Below the pieces are notes generated by a model that saw only the letters and a program-made list of their open reading frames with translations, made no database searches and was not told the origin of the DNA. Shown here in pieces: positions 43,198-53,649 of a stretch of DNA of 64,000 bases (the first letter of the stretch is position 1; each line of letters begins with the position of its first letter). The stretch covers positions 251,945 through 315,944 of the forward strand of contig NZ_QZEX01000007.1 of assembly GCF_003646465.1 (NCBI RefSeq), read 5' to 3'. The DNA is from Chachezhania antarctica. GTDB lineage: Bacteria > Pseudomonadota > Alphaproteobacteria > Rhodobacterales > Rhodobacteraceae. The position numbers and the translations under genes were made by a program.

Positions 43198-44823
43198 TCA
43201 GGTGCCCCAGGCCCCCGGCCCCGCGCAGGTCCGGAGATAGCCGATCAGCCCAGTCGTCGACCCGTCCAGCCCATCGCCCGCATCCCGATCGCACAGAACC
43301 GGATCGATGGCCTTGGCCAGAACCTTGCCCAGCTCGACCCCGAACTGATCATACGAGTTGATGCCCAGCACGACGCCTTCCACGAACACCCGGTGTTCAT
43401 ACAGCGCCACGATCATCCCCAGAACGTGCGGCGTGAGCCTGGGATAGGCCAGCGTCACAGACGGCCGGTTGCCATGGAAGACACGATGGCGCGCGGCGGT
43501 GTCCAGCGCGTCGCCGGAAAGCCCCTCCCCCGCGACCATGGCCTTTGCCTCGTCCAGGCTTCGGCCCAGCATCAGCGCCTGCGACTGCGCCAGGCAGTTC
43601 GCGATCAGCAGCCTCTGGTGCTGGCCAAGGTCCGGTTCATGCCCTTCGGCGGCGATCATGAATTCGCAGGGGACGATATCGGTCCCCTGGTGGATCAGCT
43701 GGTAGAACGCGTGCTGGCCGTTCGTCCCCGGTTCGCCCCAGACAACAGGACCGGACGGGATCTCCAGATCCGCGCCATCCATGGTCACGCTCTTGCCGTT
43801 GGATTCCATCTCGAGCTGCTGAAGATAGGCCGGCAGCCGCAGCAGGCGCTGATCATAGGGCAGCACGGCGCGGGTGGCATAGCCCAGAACCTGCCGGTGC
43901 CAGATGCCGACAAGCGCCAGAAGGACCGGCAGGTTTTCGGCCAGTGGCGCCTCGCGGAAATGGTCGTCCATCGCGGCCGCGCCCTTCAGGAACGCGTCGA
44001 AATCCTTGGGACCGATGGCCAGCATGATGGACAGCCCGATCGGCCCCCACATGGAGTAGCGCCCGCCCACCCAGTCGGCGAAGCCGAAGACGCGTTCGTC
44101 GGGAATTCCGAATTCGGCCGTCTTGTCCAGCGCCGAGGACAGCGCCGCGAACTGCCGGCCCGGGTCGCCACCGCCATTGATCATCCACGCGCGGATGGAG
44201 CGCGCGTTGGTCATCGTCTCGATGGTGGTGAATGTCTTCGACGCCACGATCACCAGCGTCCGTGTCGGATCGAGATGCCGGATCGTGTCGGCCAGATGTG
44301 CGCCATCGACGTTCGACACGAAATGGCACCGGGGTCCGTCGGCATAGGGCGCCAGCGCACCGCAGGCCATCACCGGGCCAAGGTCGGACCCGCCGATGCC
44401 GATATTGACGATATCCGTGAACGCCCCGCTTGCCCCGCGTGCGGACCCGGACCGGACAGCCTTCGCAAAGGCGCGCATCCGGTCCAGCGTTTCACGCACG
44501 CCGGGCATCACGTCTTCGCCGTCGACGGTCACCGGGCCCTTGTCGATATTGCGCAGCGCGGTGTGCAGGACGGCCCGGCCTTCGGTTACGTTGATGGGCG
44601 CGCCCGAAAACATCGCCGCGCGCCGGTCGGCCAGTCCGCTCGCCTCGCACAGCGCCAGCAGAGCATTCAGCGTGTCGGCGTCGATATTGGTCTTTGAGAA
44701 ATCGAACAGCATGTCGCCCGCGCGGGCGCTGAACCGTTCGGCGCGGTCGGGATCGTCATCGAACAGGGTGGAGATCCGCCGCGATCCGATGCCTTCGGCT
44801 TTCGACTTCAACACATCCCACAT
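43198..44823 (-). CDS. pgi: Glucose-6-phosphate isomerase
   Basis: Cytoplasmic enzyme of 541 residues interconverting glucose-6-phosphate and fructose-6-phosphate. Signature 1 [16 protein letters not shown] and signature 2 [17 protein letters not shown] are both present, with full family length. It lies 93 bases downstream of pgl in the zwf-pgl-pgi operon, supplying and draining glucose-6-phosphate for the Entner-Doudoroff and pentose phosphate routes. Confidence 0.97.
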   Translation of the reverse strand: MWDVLKSKAEGIGSRRISTLFDDDPDRAERFSARAGDMLFDFSKTNIDADTLNALLALCEASGLADRRAAMFSGAPINVTEGRAVLHTALRNIDKGPVTVDGEDVMPGVRETLDRMRAFAKAVRSGSARGASGAFTDIVNIGIGGSDLGPVMACGALAPYADGPRCHFVSNVDGAHLADTIRHLDPTRTLVIVASKTFTTIETMTNARSIRAWMINGGGDPGRQFAALSSALDKTAEFGIPDERVFGFADWVGGRYSMWGPIGLSIMLAIGPKDFDAFLKGAAAMDDHFREAPLAENLPVLLALVGIWHRQVLGYATRAVLPYDQRLLRLPAYLQQLEMESNGKSVTMDGADLEIPSGPVVWGEPGTNGQHAFYQLIHQGTDIVPCEFMIAAEGHEPDLGQHQRLLIANCLAQSQALMLGRSLDEAKAMVAGEGLSGDALDTAARHRVFHGNRPSVTLAYPRLTPHVLGMIVALYEHRVFVEGVVLGINSYDQFGVELGKVLAKAIDPVLCDRDAGDGLDGSTTGLIGYLRTCAGPGAWGT

Positions 44824-44916
44824 GACGGAATCTCCCTTGGTCCGTGTTCTGACGACACGGGCCTTGTATCGAAAAATCGACCGCCGTGCGCCAGCACAAA
44901 TGTCAAGACGCGGACA

Positions 44917-45591
44917 TTACGGCGCCCAGTGTACCATTGCGTCATCGAGTACGGCCCGGATCGGCGCGGCTTCGACCGGCAGGTCTGCCGCCCGTTCAAG
45001 CGCCGCGCGCTTGTCATCGCCGAAGATCAGGACATGACAGATCCCGGCCGATTGCAACACCGGCCCCGACAGGCTGACGCGCACTTCGGGCTGGTCTTCG
45101 GGGCGCAGCGCCACCACGGGCGGCGCGTTTGCGGCCAGCGCCATGGTCAGCCCCGGCGCGCCCGGGAACAAGGACGCGGTGTGCATGTCCCCCCCCATCC
45201 CCAGAAGGACGACCGACAAGGGCAGGTGTTCCTTCACCGCGGCCCCGAGCGCGGGCAAGGCCGGCTCTGGCGCAGGCGCATCGGCATGGAGCGACAGGTA
45301 CGCGGCCACCGCCGCCGGCCCGCGCAGCAGGCGGTCGCGGATCAGGCCCGCGTTCGACCGCGCGTCGTCTTCCGGCACCCAGCGTTCATCGGTGGGCATC
45401 ACCGTCACCCGCGACCAGTCGATCCCGGCCTGCGACAGCCGGTCGAAGACCGGTCCGGGAGACGTCCCGCCCGCCACCGCCAGACTGGCGCGCCCCGATG
45501 TCAGGATCGCCCTGTGCAGATCATTGGCGATCCGGTCTGCGAGCCCTTCGGCAGCAGCGCCCCTGTCGGCCGAGGTTACAAGTTCCATCAT
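44917..45591 (-). CDS. pgl: 6-phosphogluconolactonase
   Basis: Hydrolyses 6-phosphogluconolactone made by Zwf. It has 224 residues, with VAGGTSPGPVFDRL, PTDERWVPEDDARSN and LLGMGGDMHTASLFPG. The metal/substrate loop GMGGDMHTAS has Met where many relatives have Gly. The ATG at 45591 forms an ATGA overlap with the zwf stop and has ggaggg upstream; ATG 45588 and 45609 are alternatives. Confidence 0.95.
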   Translation of the reverse strand: MMELVTSADRGAAAEGLADRIANDLHRAILTSGRASLAVAGGTSPGPVFDRLSQAGIDWSRVTVMPTDERWVPEDDARSNAGLIRDRLLRGPAAVAAYLSLHADAPAPEPALPALGAAVKEHLPLSVVLLGMGGDMHTASLFPGAPGLTMALAANAPPVVALRPEDQPEVRVSLSGPVLQSAGICHVLIFGDDKRAALERAADLPVEAAPIRAVLDDAMVHWAP

Positions 45592-47051
45592 GGTCGGATC
45601 GCCCTCCATACGCGGCCATCGTTCGCGATCAGCTTTTCGGCCGCGGTGGGCCCTGCGCTGTCACCGTCATAAGGTTCGGGCCGGTCACCCCGGTCTTCCC
45701 AGCCATCGATGATCGGGTCGGTCCAGGCCCAGGCGGCCTCGACCTCGTCGCCGCGCATGAACAGGGTCTGGTTGCCGCGGATCACGTCCATGATCAGCCG
45801 TTCATAGGCGTCGGGCACCGGTTCGCGTTCCCCCAGCGCCGTCGAGAACGACATGTCGAGCGGCACGTTGATCAGCCGCATGCCGCCCGGCCCCGGTTCC
45901 TTGATCGTGACTTCCAGCGTGATGCCTTCGTTGGGTTGCAGTCGGATCGACAGCACGTTGGCATTGTCGCCCGCATCCGCGCCGAAGATCGAATAGGGCG
46001 TGTCCTTGAACACAACCTCGATCACCGACGACCGCGCCATCAGCCGCTTGCCCGTGCGCAGGTAGAACGGCGTGCCGATCCAACGCCAGTTCTCGATCTC
46101 CGCCTTGATCGCGACATAGCTTTCGGTGGTCGACGCGGCATCCCCCACCGCGTCGCGGTACGATGGATGGTCGGCCCCGTCGCGCGCGAATGCCGCGTAC
46201 TGCCCGCGGACGACATCCTGCAATCCCACGTCTTTCAGCGCGCGGATCACCTTCAGCTTCTCGTCGCGCACCTCGTCGGGTTGGAACCGCGCGGGCGGTT
46301 CCATCGCGATGAGGCACAGAAGCTGCATCATGTGGTTCTGCACCATGTCCCGCATGGCGCCCGCGCGGTCGTAATATTCGCCGCGCCCGCCCACGCCCAC
46401 GGTTTCCGCCACGGTGATCTGGATGTGATCGACATAGCGCGAATTCCACAAGGGTTCGAACAGCAGGTTGCCGAAGCGGATCGCCATCAGGTTCTGGACC
46501 GTTTCCTTGCCCAGGTAATGATCGATCCGGTAGATCTGGCTTTCGTCGAAATGATCAGCCAGCGACCGGTTTAACGCCCGCGCGCTGGCCAGATCGTGAC
46601 CGAAGGGCTTTTCCACCACCACCCGCGCCTGGTCCGTGGCCAGACCGTGCCCGCGGATCCTTTCTGCCAGATCGCCAAACAGCGACGGCGCGACCGACAG
46701 GTAGAAGGCACGCACCCGGTCTTCGGGCAGCAGATCGCGGAGCTCGGGCCAGCCCGCATCGCCGCGCGCATCCAGCTGGACGTAGCGCAGCCGCGCGAGG
46801 AAGGCATGCACATCTGCAGCGCCCGGATCGTCCGCCTTGCCAAACTCCACCAGCGCGTCCGCCGCCAGCTTGCGGTATCCGTCATCGTTCAGATCCGACC
46901 GCGCCGCGCCGATAATCTGCGCATCGTCCGGAACCTGACCCGCACAGAAGCGTTGGTAGAGCGCCGGCAGGATCTTGCGTCGCGCCAGATCTCCCGTACC
47001 GCCGAAAACGACAAGGTCGAAAGGATCGACAGGTATGACACGCGAAACCAT
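45588..47051 (-). CDS. zwf: Glucose-6-phosphate 1-dehydrogenase
   Basis: NADP-linked enzyme of 487 residues committing glucose-6-phosphate to 6-phosphogluconate. The coenzyme loop is VVFGGTGDLARRK (about 14-26) and the active-site signature is YRIDHYLGKETVQN. It is the first gene of zwf-pgl-pgi, which together feed the Entner-Doudoroff pathway; no edd/eda genes are in this window. It is divergent from the radical SAM gene over a 220-bp AT-rich control region. Confidence 0.97.
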   Translation of the reverse strand: MVSRVIPVDPFDLVVFGGTGDLARRKILPALYQRFCAGQVPDDAQIIGAARSDLNDDGYRKLAADALVEFGKADDPGAADVHAFLARLRYVQLDARGDAGWPELRDLLPEDRVRAFYLSVAPSLFGDLAERIRGHGLATDQARVVVEKPFGHDLASARALNRSLADHFDESQIYRIDHYLGKETVQNLMAIRFGNLLFEPLWNSRYVDHIQITVAETVGVGGRGEYYDRAGAMRDMVQNHMMQLLCLIAMEPPARFQPDEVRDEKLKVIRALKDVGLQDVVRGQYAAFARDGADHPSYRDAVGDAASTTESYVAIKAEIENWRWIGTPFYLRTGKRLMARSSVIEVVFKDTPYSIFGADAGDNANVLSIRLQPNEGITLEVTIKEPGPGGMRLINVPLDMSFSTALGEREPVPDAYERLIMDVIRGNQTLFMRGDEVEAAWAWTDPIIDGWEDRGDRPEPYDGDSAGPTAAEKLIANDGRVWRAIRP

Positions 47052-47271
47052 CTGCTTTACCTTGCTTGTCCGCTTCTGGCACTGCTATGCCGCCTGACCA
47101 TGTTCTAGCCCGCCCGTTCCGGTTCGGCGCCGTGACCAAGTTTCACAACCGCGTCAAAAACTGACTCTATTCATAATCAATATGGTATGAAATCGATCTA
47201 TCTGCTATTTAAATGGCTGATTGCGTTGTGAAGTATTCGATGTGTGTGGCCTGACGAAAGATTCTTAGCTG

Positions 47272-48222
47272 ATGAAAGATATGCCCGAATCCAGCGCACC
47301 ACCCAAGTTCACCGATCCCGATCATACCGCGGACGGAAGCAAGCGCGCGCGCGTGTGCATGTCGGGTCTGAAGACGCTGTGGTTCAACACCGGCACCTTG
47401 TGCAATATCGAATGCGCCACCTGTTATATCGCCAGCAGCCCGACGAATGACGCCCTGCTTTACCTGACCGCGGCAGAGGTCACCCGCTACCTGGACGAGA
47501 TCGAGGCCGAGAACTTTCCGGTGACCGAAATCGGCTTCACCGGGGGCGAGCCGTTCATGAACCCCGAAATCCTGGAGATACTGGAGGCGGCCCTGTCGCG
47601 CGGGTACGACGTTCTGGTCCTGACCAACGCCATGCGCCCGATGCTTCGGCCCCGCACGATGGCCGGCCTGATTGGCCTCGAGGAACGCTTTGGCGCCAAG
47701 CTGGTTCTGCGTATCTCGGTCGATCATCACCGGTCGGCCGAACATGACGCCGAACGCGGTCTCGGTAGCTTTGCCCAGACGCTTGAGGGCATGCGCTGGC
47801 TGGCGGGTGCCGGTCTGAAGATGGCGGTCGCGGGGCGCAGCAAGTGGGGCGAAAGCGATGCCCAGGCCCGGGCGGGTTTTGCCCGGCTGTTCGCGCGCGA
47901 AGGGTTCGATATCGACGCCCACGATCCTGCCGCCACGGTGATCTTTCCCGAAATGGACGAAACCGCGGACGTCCCCGAAATCACGACCGAATGCTGGGGA
48001 ATCCTTGGCAAATCGCCCGAGGAGGTGATGTGTTCGTCTTCGCGCATGGTCGTGCACCGCAAAGGCGAAGAGAGTCCCACCGTGGCCGCCTGCACGCTCC
48101 TGCCCTACCAGCCCGAATTCGACCTGGGCCCGACATTGAAAGGCGCAATGCGGGAGGTCGCGCTGAACCACCCCCATTGCGCCAAGTTCTGCGTTCTGGG
48201 CGGAGCAAGCTGCTCCGCCTGA
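47272..48222 (+). CDS. Radical SAM protein of unknown function
   Basis: Radical SAM enzyme of 316 residues. The cluster motif CNIECATC gives Cys44, Cys48 and Cys51, and GGEP is at 91-94. The C-terminal 70 or so residues add cysteines, including C303-x3-C307-x6-C314 at the very end, so a second iron-sulfur site like a short SPASM/twitch domain is likely. I do not recognise the subfamily. No small precursor-peptide gene is seen beside it. Divergent from zwf. Confidence 0.88.
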   Translation: MKDMPESSAPPKFTDPDHTADGSKRARVCMSGLKTLWFNTGTLCNIECATCYIASSPTNDALLYLTAAEVTRYLDEIEAENFPVTEIGFTGGEPFMNPEILEILEAALSRGYDVLVLTNAMRPMLRPRTMAGLIGLEERFGAKLVLRISVDHHRSAEHDAERGLGSFAQTLEGMRWLAGAGLKMAVAGRSKWGESDAQARAGFARLFAREGFDIDAHDPAATVIFPEMDETADVPEITTECWGILGKSPEEVMCSSSRMVVHRKGEESPTVAACTLLPYQPEFDLGPTLKGAMREVALNHPHCAKFCVLGGASCSA

Positions 48223-48226
48223 ACCC

Positions 48227-49615
48227 TCAGATGATGAAGTCGTAGACGCTCACGTCCTCTGTGCCGACCAGCACGATCAACATGTCATCGCGCCTTCCGT
48301 CACCATCGGTATCGACCAGAACGATCGTGTCTCCGTCCTCGGTTCTCGTGCCGATGCTGGTGCCGTCTTTCGCCTTGCCGCGGAAGCCACCGCCGATATC
48401 GACATAGTCGATCGCGATCGACAGGCCCGAGAAGTCGAGCGCATCCTGTCCCGAGGTGAAATCGGCAATCCCATCCGTCTTGCGTGTGTCGGACTCGGCC
48501 TTGCGACGGTAAACAAACGTGTCCTCGCCATCGCCGCCGAGCATGACATCTTCGCCGAGGCCGCCGCGGATGATATCGTCGCCGGCCCCGCCGAAGACGG
48601 TGTCGCCACCCCTTCCGCCCAAAAGGAGGTCGTCGCCATCCTTGCCCAGCAATTGGTCCGCGCCGCGGCCCCCCTTCAGAACATCGTCGTCCTTGCCGCC
48701 GTCAAGGACGTCGCTGCCACGACCGCCCGACAGCATGTCGTCGCCGTTCTGGCCGTTCACGGTGTCGTTGCCCAGATTGCCGTACAGTTCGTCGTTGCCC
48801 TGGCGCCCGTTCAACCTGTCGTCGTCCTGGTTGCCATAGATGACGTCGTTGCCCGCGCCACCGTTCAGGCGGTCATCCCCGGCGCGACCGTAGATCATGT
48901 TGTCGCCGGCATTGCCCCGGATGCGGTTGTCGTCGCCATTGCCGCCGGCCGTGATGTCGCCATCGCCGAACAGCACCAGCTTTTCGATGTTCTGCGGCAC
49001 TTCGTAGTCGAATTCGACCTGAATGGTATCGAAGCCGCCGTCCTTCAACTCGATTACGTCGGCAAACATAGAGCTGAGGATGTAGAAATCATCGCCCTCG
49101 CCGCCCCGGATCTCAAAGGCAACGCTGTCTTCGCCCCCGAAGTAGACATCGTCCTCCGCGCTCATGCGGATGTCGCCCAAGATCTGGCCGAAGTTGACGA
49201 TCTCGGTCTCGACGTTGGTCGTGATCGCATTGCCTTCGCCGGCCGTGATGGTCCCGTAGTTGACGATCCCCGACCCAAGTTCGGTCAGTATGTCGGACTT
49301 GATCTTGACGCCGCCGAAAATCTCGCCCTGGTTCAAGAGGTCAAACTCTTCGGACCGGCTGACGATACCGTTCTTGAAACCGCGGATCAGGCCGGTTTCG
49401 CCTACGTTCAGGCCGACAAAATCGGCACCGGGCGCCACGGTGACCGCGTTCTTGCCCGAGATGATCGTCCCGTCGAGCACGACGCTGTTGTTGCCGTTCA
49501 GGTTGAGAGCAGCGCCGCCCTTTGTCTTGATCTGTTCCCCGCGGCCTACGATCAGATCGTCGCCGTCGGCCAGATCCACTCTGGGTGTGAAGCCAGATAA
49601 ACTTACAAGTGCCAT
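48227..49615 (-). CDS. RTX-type calcium-binding repeat protein (hemolysin-type)
   Basis: Protein of 462 residues with no N-terminal signal peptide. The middle (about 250-385) holds many GGxGxDxxx nonapeptides such as GGAGDDIIRG, forming a calcium-binding beta-roll. The C-terminal tail resembles those of type I secretion substrates. The N-terminal half has N/G-rich strands like a beta-helix. It is probably exported by a type I system encoded elsewhere. gagagg precedes the ATG at 49615. No catalytic domain is recognisable. Confidence 0.9.
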   Translation of the reverse strand: MALVSLSGFTPRVDLADGDDLIVGRGEQIKTKGGAALNLNGNNSVVLDGTIISGKNAVTVAPGADFVGLNVGETGLIRGFKNGIVSRSEEFDLLNQGEIFGGVKIKSDILTELGSGIVNYGTITAGEGNAITTNVETEIVNFGQILGDIRMSAEDDVYFGGEDSVAFEIRGGEGDDFYILSSMFADVIELKDGGFDTIQVEFDYEVPQNIEKLVLFGDGDITAGGNGDDNRIRGNAGDNMIYGRAGDDRLNGGAGNDVIYGNQDDDRLNGRQGNDELYGNLGNDTVNGQNGDDMLSGGRGSDVLDGGKDDDVLKGGRGADQLLGKDGDDLLLGGRGGDTVFGGAGDDIIRGGLGEDVMLGGDGEDTFVYRRKAESDTRKTDGIADFTSGQDALDFSGLSIAIDYVDIGGGFRGKAKDGTSIGTRTEDGDTIVLVDTDGDGRRDDMLIVLVGTEDVSVYDFII

Positions 49616-49742
49616 TGGATGCCTCTCCGTCTGTTCAAACATGAACGCCCATCGCGCGGATAAGACGACAAGACGTGGAGACCGGCAAGCCATTGCAAGT
49701 CACCGAAGCAAAAATTGCATCGCACCGTTGCGGGGGACCAAT

Positions 49743-50012
49743 TCAGTGAAGGACGAATTCGCCCACGATGTTCTGCCATTCGCCGGCCGACAGCATCTTG
49801 CGGTGCATGAACCGGACCGAATGCAGCGGGCCTTCGATCTCGCGCTGCCAGAACTCCATGAACTCGAACAGGCGCGGATGGTCCGGCGCGATGTCGTAGT
49901 CCTGCCAGACATAGCTGTTCAGAACGTTCTGGTAATCGGGCATGCGATAGTAGAACTCGGCCGTGGTCAGCCCGTAGCCCTTCAGCATCAGTTCGGTCTC
50001 GGATTCCTGCAT
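49743..50012 (-). CDS. usg: Usg family protein
   Basis: Small protein of 89 residues. MLKGYGLTTAEFYYRMPD, SYVWQDYDIAPDHPRL and FWQREIEGPLHSVR are conserved in the Usg family of alphaproteobacteria, named from a gene beside tryptophan biosynthesis genes. Function is unknown. No trp gene lies next to it here. There is no signal or membrane segment. Confidence 0.88.
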   Translation of the reverse strand: MQESETELMLKGYGLTTAEFYYRMPDYQNVLNSYVWQDYDIAPDHPRLFEFMEFWQREIEGPLHSVRFMHRKMLSAGEWQNIVGEFVLH

Positions 50013-50248
50013 CTTTCACCCCTTGACTAGGATCGGTTTATCGATGATGCAGCGCGGAAATTAATTTTCAATCATTACAGTCTGTTAGCCACCAAACCCG
50101 GTGGCTGCCAAATCGCTGTCCCCGGCCCCATTGCACTTGATATGCCGGGTCTGATACACTCCCTACACAATATCTGGGGCTGCCCAATTTGTGCGCGTTT
50201 CGTGCCTGGCACCCTTGAGAATCCCAAATCAAATCGGGCGCAAGAACT

Positions 50249-52996
50249 TTGAGCGACGACACGCAACCCCCTGAAATTCCTGACGAAACCCCGCCGGCCC
50301 GGCCCGTTTACGACGGGCCTTCGATCTCGATCGAGTCCGAAATGCGGACCTCGTATCTCGACTATGCGATGTCGGTCATCGTCTCCCGCGCAATCCCGGA
50401 TCTGCGCGACGGGCTGAAGCCGGTGCATCGGCGGATTTTGTTCGCGATGCACGAAACCGGCAACAGTCACGACAAGCCTTACCGCAAATCCGCGCGGCCC
50501 GTGGGCGACGTGATGGGGAAATACCACCCCCACGGCGATTCGGCGATTTATGACGCGTTGGTGCGGATGGCGCAGGACTTTTCGATGTCGCTGCCACTTC
50601 TGGACGGCCAGGGGAACTTCGGCTCGATGGACGGCGATAACGCGGCCGCCATGCGCTATACCGAAGTGCGGATGGCCAAGCCCGCGGCCTACATGCTGGC
50701 CGATATCGAAAAGGATACGGTCGACTTTCAGGACAACTACGACGGCAAGGACCGCGAACCGTCCGTCCTGCCGGCGCGGTTCCCGAACATGCTGGTCAAC
50801 GGCGCGGGCGGCATTGCCGTCGGCATGGCCACGAACATACCGCCCCACAACCTGGGCGAAGTGATCGACGCCACGCTGGCGCTGATCGAAACCCCCGACA
50901 TGACCAGCGAACAGCTGATCGATTACATCCCTGCCCCGGACTTCCCGACAGGCGGCGTGATCCTTGGCCGGTCCGGCGCGCGCAAGGCGTATCTGGAAGG
51001 CCGCGGGTCGGTCATCATCCGGGCCAAGACCCGGGTCGAGGAGATCCGCAAGGACCGTTACGCCATCGTCGTGGACGAGATCCCGTACCAGGTGAACAAG
51101 GCCGCGATGATCGAGAAGATCGCCGAAGGGGTGCGCGAGAAGCGCATCGAAGGTGTGGCCCATGTGCAGGACGAAAGCGACCGTCACGGCGTGCGCGTCG
51201 TGGTGGAGCTGAAACGCGATGCGACGCCCGACGTGGTGCTGAACCAGCTGTTCCGCTTCTCGGCACTTCAAACCTCTTTCGGTTGCAACATGCTGGCGCT
51301 GAACGGCGGCCGGCCCGAACAGCTGACTCTGTTGCGGTTCCTGCAGGCCTTCGTCGACTTCCGCGAAGACGTCGTCGCCCGCCGCACGGCGTTCGAACTG
51401 CGCAAGGCGCGCGAACGCAGCCATATCCTGTGCGGTCTGGCCGTGGCCGTGTCGAACGTGGACGAAGTGGTCGCGACCATCCGGTCCTCGGCCGATGCGG
51501 GCGAGGCGCGGTTCAAGCTGATGGAACGCCGCTGGCCCGCGGCCGAGATCGAAGGCTACCTGCGCCTGATCGACGATCCGCTGCACAAGATGAACGATGA
51601 CGGGACATACAACCTGTCCGAAGTGCAGGCGCGCGCGATCCTCGATCTGCGCCTCCAACGCCTGACCCAGCTGGGCGTTTCCGAAGTCACCGACGAACTG
51701 GAGGCGCTGGCCGCCAAGATCCAGGAATATCTCGATATCCTCGGCTCGCGCGAACGCATCCTCGAGATCATCGTGAACGAGCTGAACGAGGTGAAGGAGC
51801 TTTTCGCCGTCCCCCGCCGAACCGAGATCGTCGACTGGTCGGGCGACATGGAGGACGAGGACCTCATCGAGCGCGAGGACATGGTCGTCACCGTCACCTC
51901 CCGCGGGTACATCAAGCGCACGCCGCTGGCCGATTACCGCTCGCAGAAGCGTGGCGGCAAGGGCCTGTCGGGGATGCAGACGGGGGACGAAGATGTCGTC
52001 ACCTCGCTGTTCGTCGCCAACACCCATACGCAGCTTCTGTTCTTCACCACCGACGGCATGGCCTACAAGCTGAAGACATGGCGCCTGCCCGCGGGGGGGC
52101 GTACCTCCAAGGGCAAGGCCGTGGTCAACATCCTGCCGATCCCGCCGGGCGTGTCGATTGCCGCGATCATGCCGGTGGACCGGGACGAGGACGAATGGGG
52201 CGATCTTCAGATCGTCTTCGCGACCTCGGCCGGGGACGTGCGGCGGAACGCGCTGGACGATTTCACCAACGTGAAGCGTAACGGCAAGATCGCCATGAAG
52301 CTGCCCGAAGGGGTGGAGCTGGTGAATGCGCGTATCGCCGGCGAAGACGACGACGTGATGCTTGTCACCGATTCCGGCCGCGCGATCCGCTTCCGGACGA
52401 CCGATGTCCGCGTCTTCAAGGGCCGCGATTCCACCGGGGTTCGCGGCATCCGGCTGTCGGGCGATGACCGTGTCGTGTCGATGTCGGTTATCCGCCATTT
52501 CGAGGCGTCGGCCGACGAACGGTCGGCCTACCTGAAGATGCGCCGCGCGGTGGCCGGTCTGCCCGACGATGCCGAAACCACGGACGAGGAAGACGCCAAC
52601 GCCATGGCCACGATCAGCCAGGAACGCTATGCCGAGATGTCGGCGGCGGAAAACCTTTTGCTGACGATCACAGCGGGCGGGTCCGGCAAGCTGTCGTCGT
52701 CGCACGATTACCCGGTCCGCGGTCGCGGCGGCATGGGCGTGGCGGCGATGGACAAGGCGATGCGCGGCGGGACCGTCGTGGCCTCCTTCCCGGTCGATCT
52801 GGACGATCAGATCATGCTGGCCACATCCACCGGGCAATCCATCCGGGTCCCGGTCGAAGGCATCTCGTTCCGGTCGCGCAGCGCGGGCGGTGTGAAAGTG
52901 TTCTCGACCGCGAAGGGCGAAGAGGTCGTGTCTGTCGCGTGGATCGCCGAACAGGGTGACGAGGACGGCGCTGACGACGGGATCGCCGAGGAATAA
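50249..52996 (+). CDS. gyrA: DNA gyrase subunit A
   Basis: Breaks and rejoins DNA in the GyrA2GyrB2 complex. It has 915 residues. Active-site Tyr137 is in AAMRYTEV. The quinolone-resistance region is [19 protein letters not shown], with Ser98 and Asp102 at the positions of E. coli Ser83 and Asp87, so a sensitive-type sequence. The C-terminal beta-pinwheel includes the GyrA-box-like QKRGGKG. The start is a TTG at 50249 without a clear ribosome site. A hairpin follows the stop. Confidence 0.97.
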   Translation: MSDDTQPPEIPDETPPARPVYDGPSISIESEMRTSYLDYAMSVIVSRAIPDLRDGLKPVHRRILFAMHETGNSHDKPYRKSARPVGDVMGKYHPHGDSAIYDALVRMAQDFSMSLPLLDGQGNFGSMDGDNAAAMRYTEVRMAKPAAYMLADIEKDTVDFQDNYDGKDREPSVLPARFPNMLVNGAGGIAVGMATNIPPHNLGEVIDATLALIETPDMTSEQLIDYIPAPDFPTGGVILGRSGARKAYLEGRGSVIIRAKTRVEEIRKDRYAIVVDEIPYQVNKAAMIEKIAEGVREKRIEGVAHVQDESDRHGVRVVVELKRDATPDVVLNQLFRFSALQTSFGCNMLALNGGRPEQLTLLRFLQAFVDFREDVVARRTAFELRKARERSHILCGLAVAVSNVDEVVATIRSSADAGEARFKLMERRWPAAEIEGYLRLIDDPLHKMNDDGTYNLSEVQARAILDLRLQRLTQLGVSEVTDELEALAAKIQEYLDILGSRERILEIIVNELNEVKELFAVPRRTEIVDWSGDMEDEDLIEREDMVVTVTSRGYIKRTPLADYRSQKRGGKGLSGMQTGDEDVVTSLFVANTHTQLLFFTTDGMAYKLKTWRLPAGGRTSKGKAVVNILPIPPGVSIAAIMPVDRDEDEWGDLQIVFATSAGDVRRNALDDFTNVKRNGKIAMKLPEGVELVNARIAGEDDDVMLVTDSGRAIRFRTTDVRVFKGRDSTGVRGIRLSGDDRVVSMSVIRHFEASADERSAYLKMRRAVAGLPDDAETTDEEDANAMATISQERYAEMSAAENLLLTITAGGSGKLSSSHDYPVRGRGGMGVAAMDKAMRGGTVVASFPVDLDDQIMLATSTGQSIRVPVEGISFRSRSAGGVKVFSTAKGEEVVSVAWIAEQGDEDGADDGIAEE

Positions 52997-53006
52997 CCTA
53001 TGTTAG

Positions 53007-53030
53007 GTGCAGGCAATCTATTGCCTGCAC
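53007..53030 (+). terminator. Hairpin after gyrA
   Basis: Perfect 10-bp stem GTGCAGGCAA / TTGCCTGCAC with a TCTA loop, ten bases after the gyrA stop. No U-run follows, so termination may be incomplete or need Rho. Confidence 0.6.
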
Positions 53031-53174
53031 AACCACTTGGCGGGTGGGCAGGATCCAAGAACCCTTGCGATAGTCGTCATCACTGATAGTAATTAACGCG
53101 TGGTGCCAGGGAGGATCCGGCGCCCGCCTTCCCCTGCGCCGGGCTGCTTCGCCTGCTGCGCTACAACCAGATCC

Positions 53175-53189
53175 GGCGGAAAATCCGCC
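53175..53189 (+). promoter_or_regulatory. Small hairpin upstream of the glycine-zipper lipoprotein gene
   Basis: GGCGGA-AAA-TCCGCC, perfect 6-bp stem with a triloop, 26 bases before the start codon. It may protect or regulate the short leader. Confidence 0.35.
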
Positions 53190-53215
53190 TGGTAGAAATG
53201 AAAAAAGGGTTCCAC

Positions 53216-53587
53216 ATGCTTCGTTTCGCAAAACTCGCCGTCGTACCGGCAATTCTTCTTGCCGCCGCTTGCGACAACAGCGGCGCCGGCTACACGCCCA
53301 TCGTCGACGGCCCGGTGGGCCCGAACTACGCCGCCGACCTGAGCCAGTGCCAGGCGCTGGCAAGCTCGCAGAACATCACGTCGGGCGGCGCCCGCAACGT
53401 GGCCACCGGCGCAGGCGTCGCCGCGGCCGGTACGGCGATCTTCAACAACACCGGCAACAATGTCCGCGACGCCGCCGCCGTTGGCGCGCTGGCCGGGATC
53501 GCGGCCACCGCGCTCGACAGCAGCCAGCAGCGCGAAGTCATCATCCGCAACTGCATGCGCGGCCGCGGCTACAACGTCCTGGGCTAA
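53216..53587 (+). CDS. Small lipoprotein with glycine-zipper-like region
   Basis: Protein of 123 residues. The signal sequence ends in lipobox LAAAC (Cys19). Residues about 68-105 are Gly/Ala-rich (ATGAGVAAAGTAIF, AAAVGALAGIAATAL), like glycine-zipper proteins that associate with or span the outer membrane. Cys near QCQAL and NCMRG could form a disulfide. The ATG at 53216 is seven bases after aaggg and is preferred to an ATG at 53198 that has no ribosome site. Confidence 0.85.
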   Translation: MLRFAKLAVVPAILLAAACDNSGAGYTPIVDGPVGPNYAADLSQCQALASSQNITSGGARNVATGAGVAAAGTAIFNNTGNNVRDAAAVGALAGIAATALDSSQQREVIIRNCMRGRGYNVLG

Positions 53588-53608
53588 GTACTTCGATTGA
53601 AAGATACC

Positions 53609-53635
53609 GACAACGGCCGCCTGGCGGCCGTTGTC
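53609..53635. terminator. Hairpin between the convergent lipoprotein and M32 peptidase genes
   Basis: Perfect 11-bp stem GACAACGGCCG / CGGCCGTTGTC with a CCTGG loop. It lies between two convergent stops and could serve both. No T-run follows. Confidence 0.65.
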
Positions 53636-53649
53636 ACCCCCGCTCCGGC

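Noticed and set aside
50131-50160. TTGCAC-18-TACACT upstream of gyrA
   Set aside because: Only three and four of six consensus bases with an 18-base spacer; possible but not strong enough to list as a promoter.
50075-52837. A leftward open frame of about 920 codons opposite gyrA
   Set aside because: Antisense to gyrA, compositionally odd and without any domain; a GC-bias shadow.
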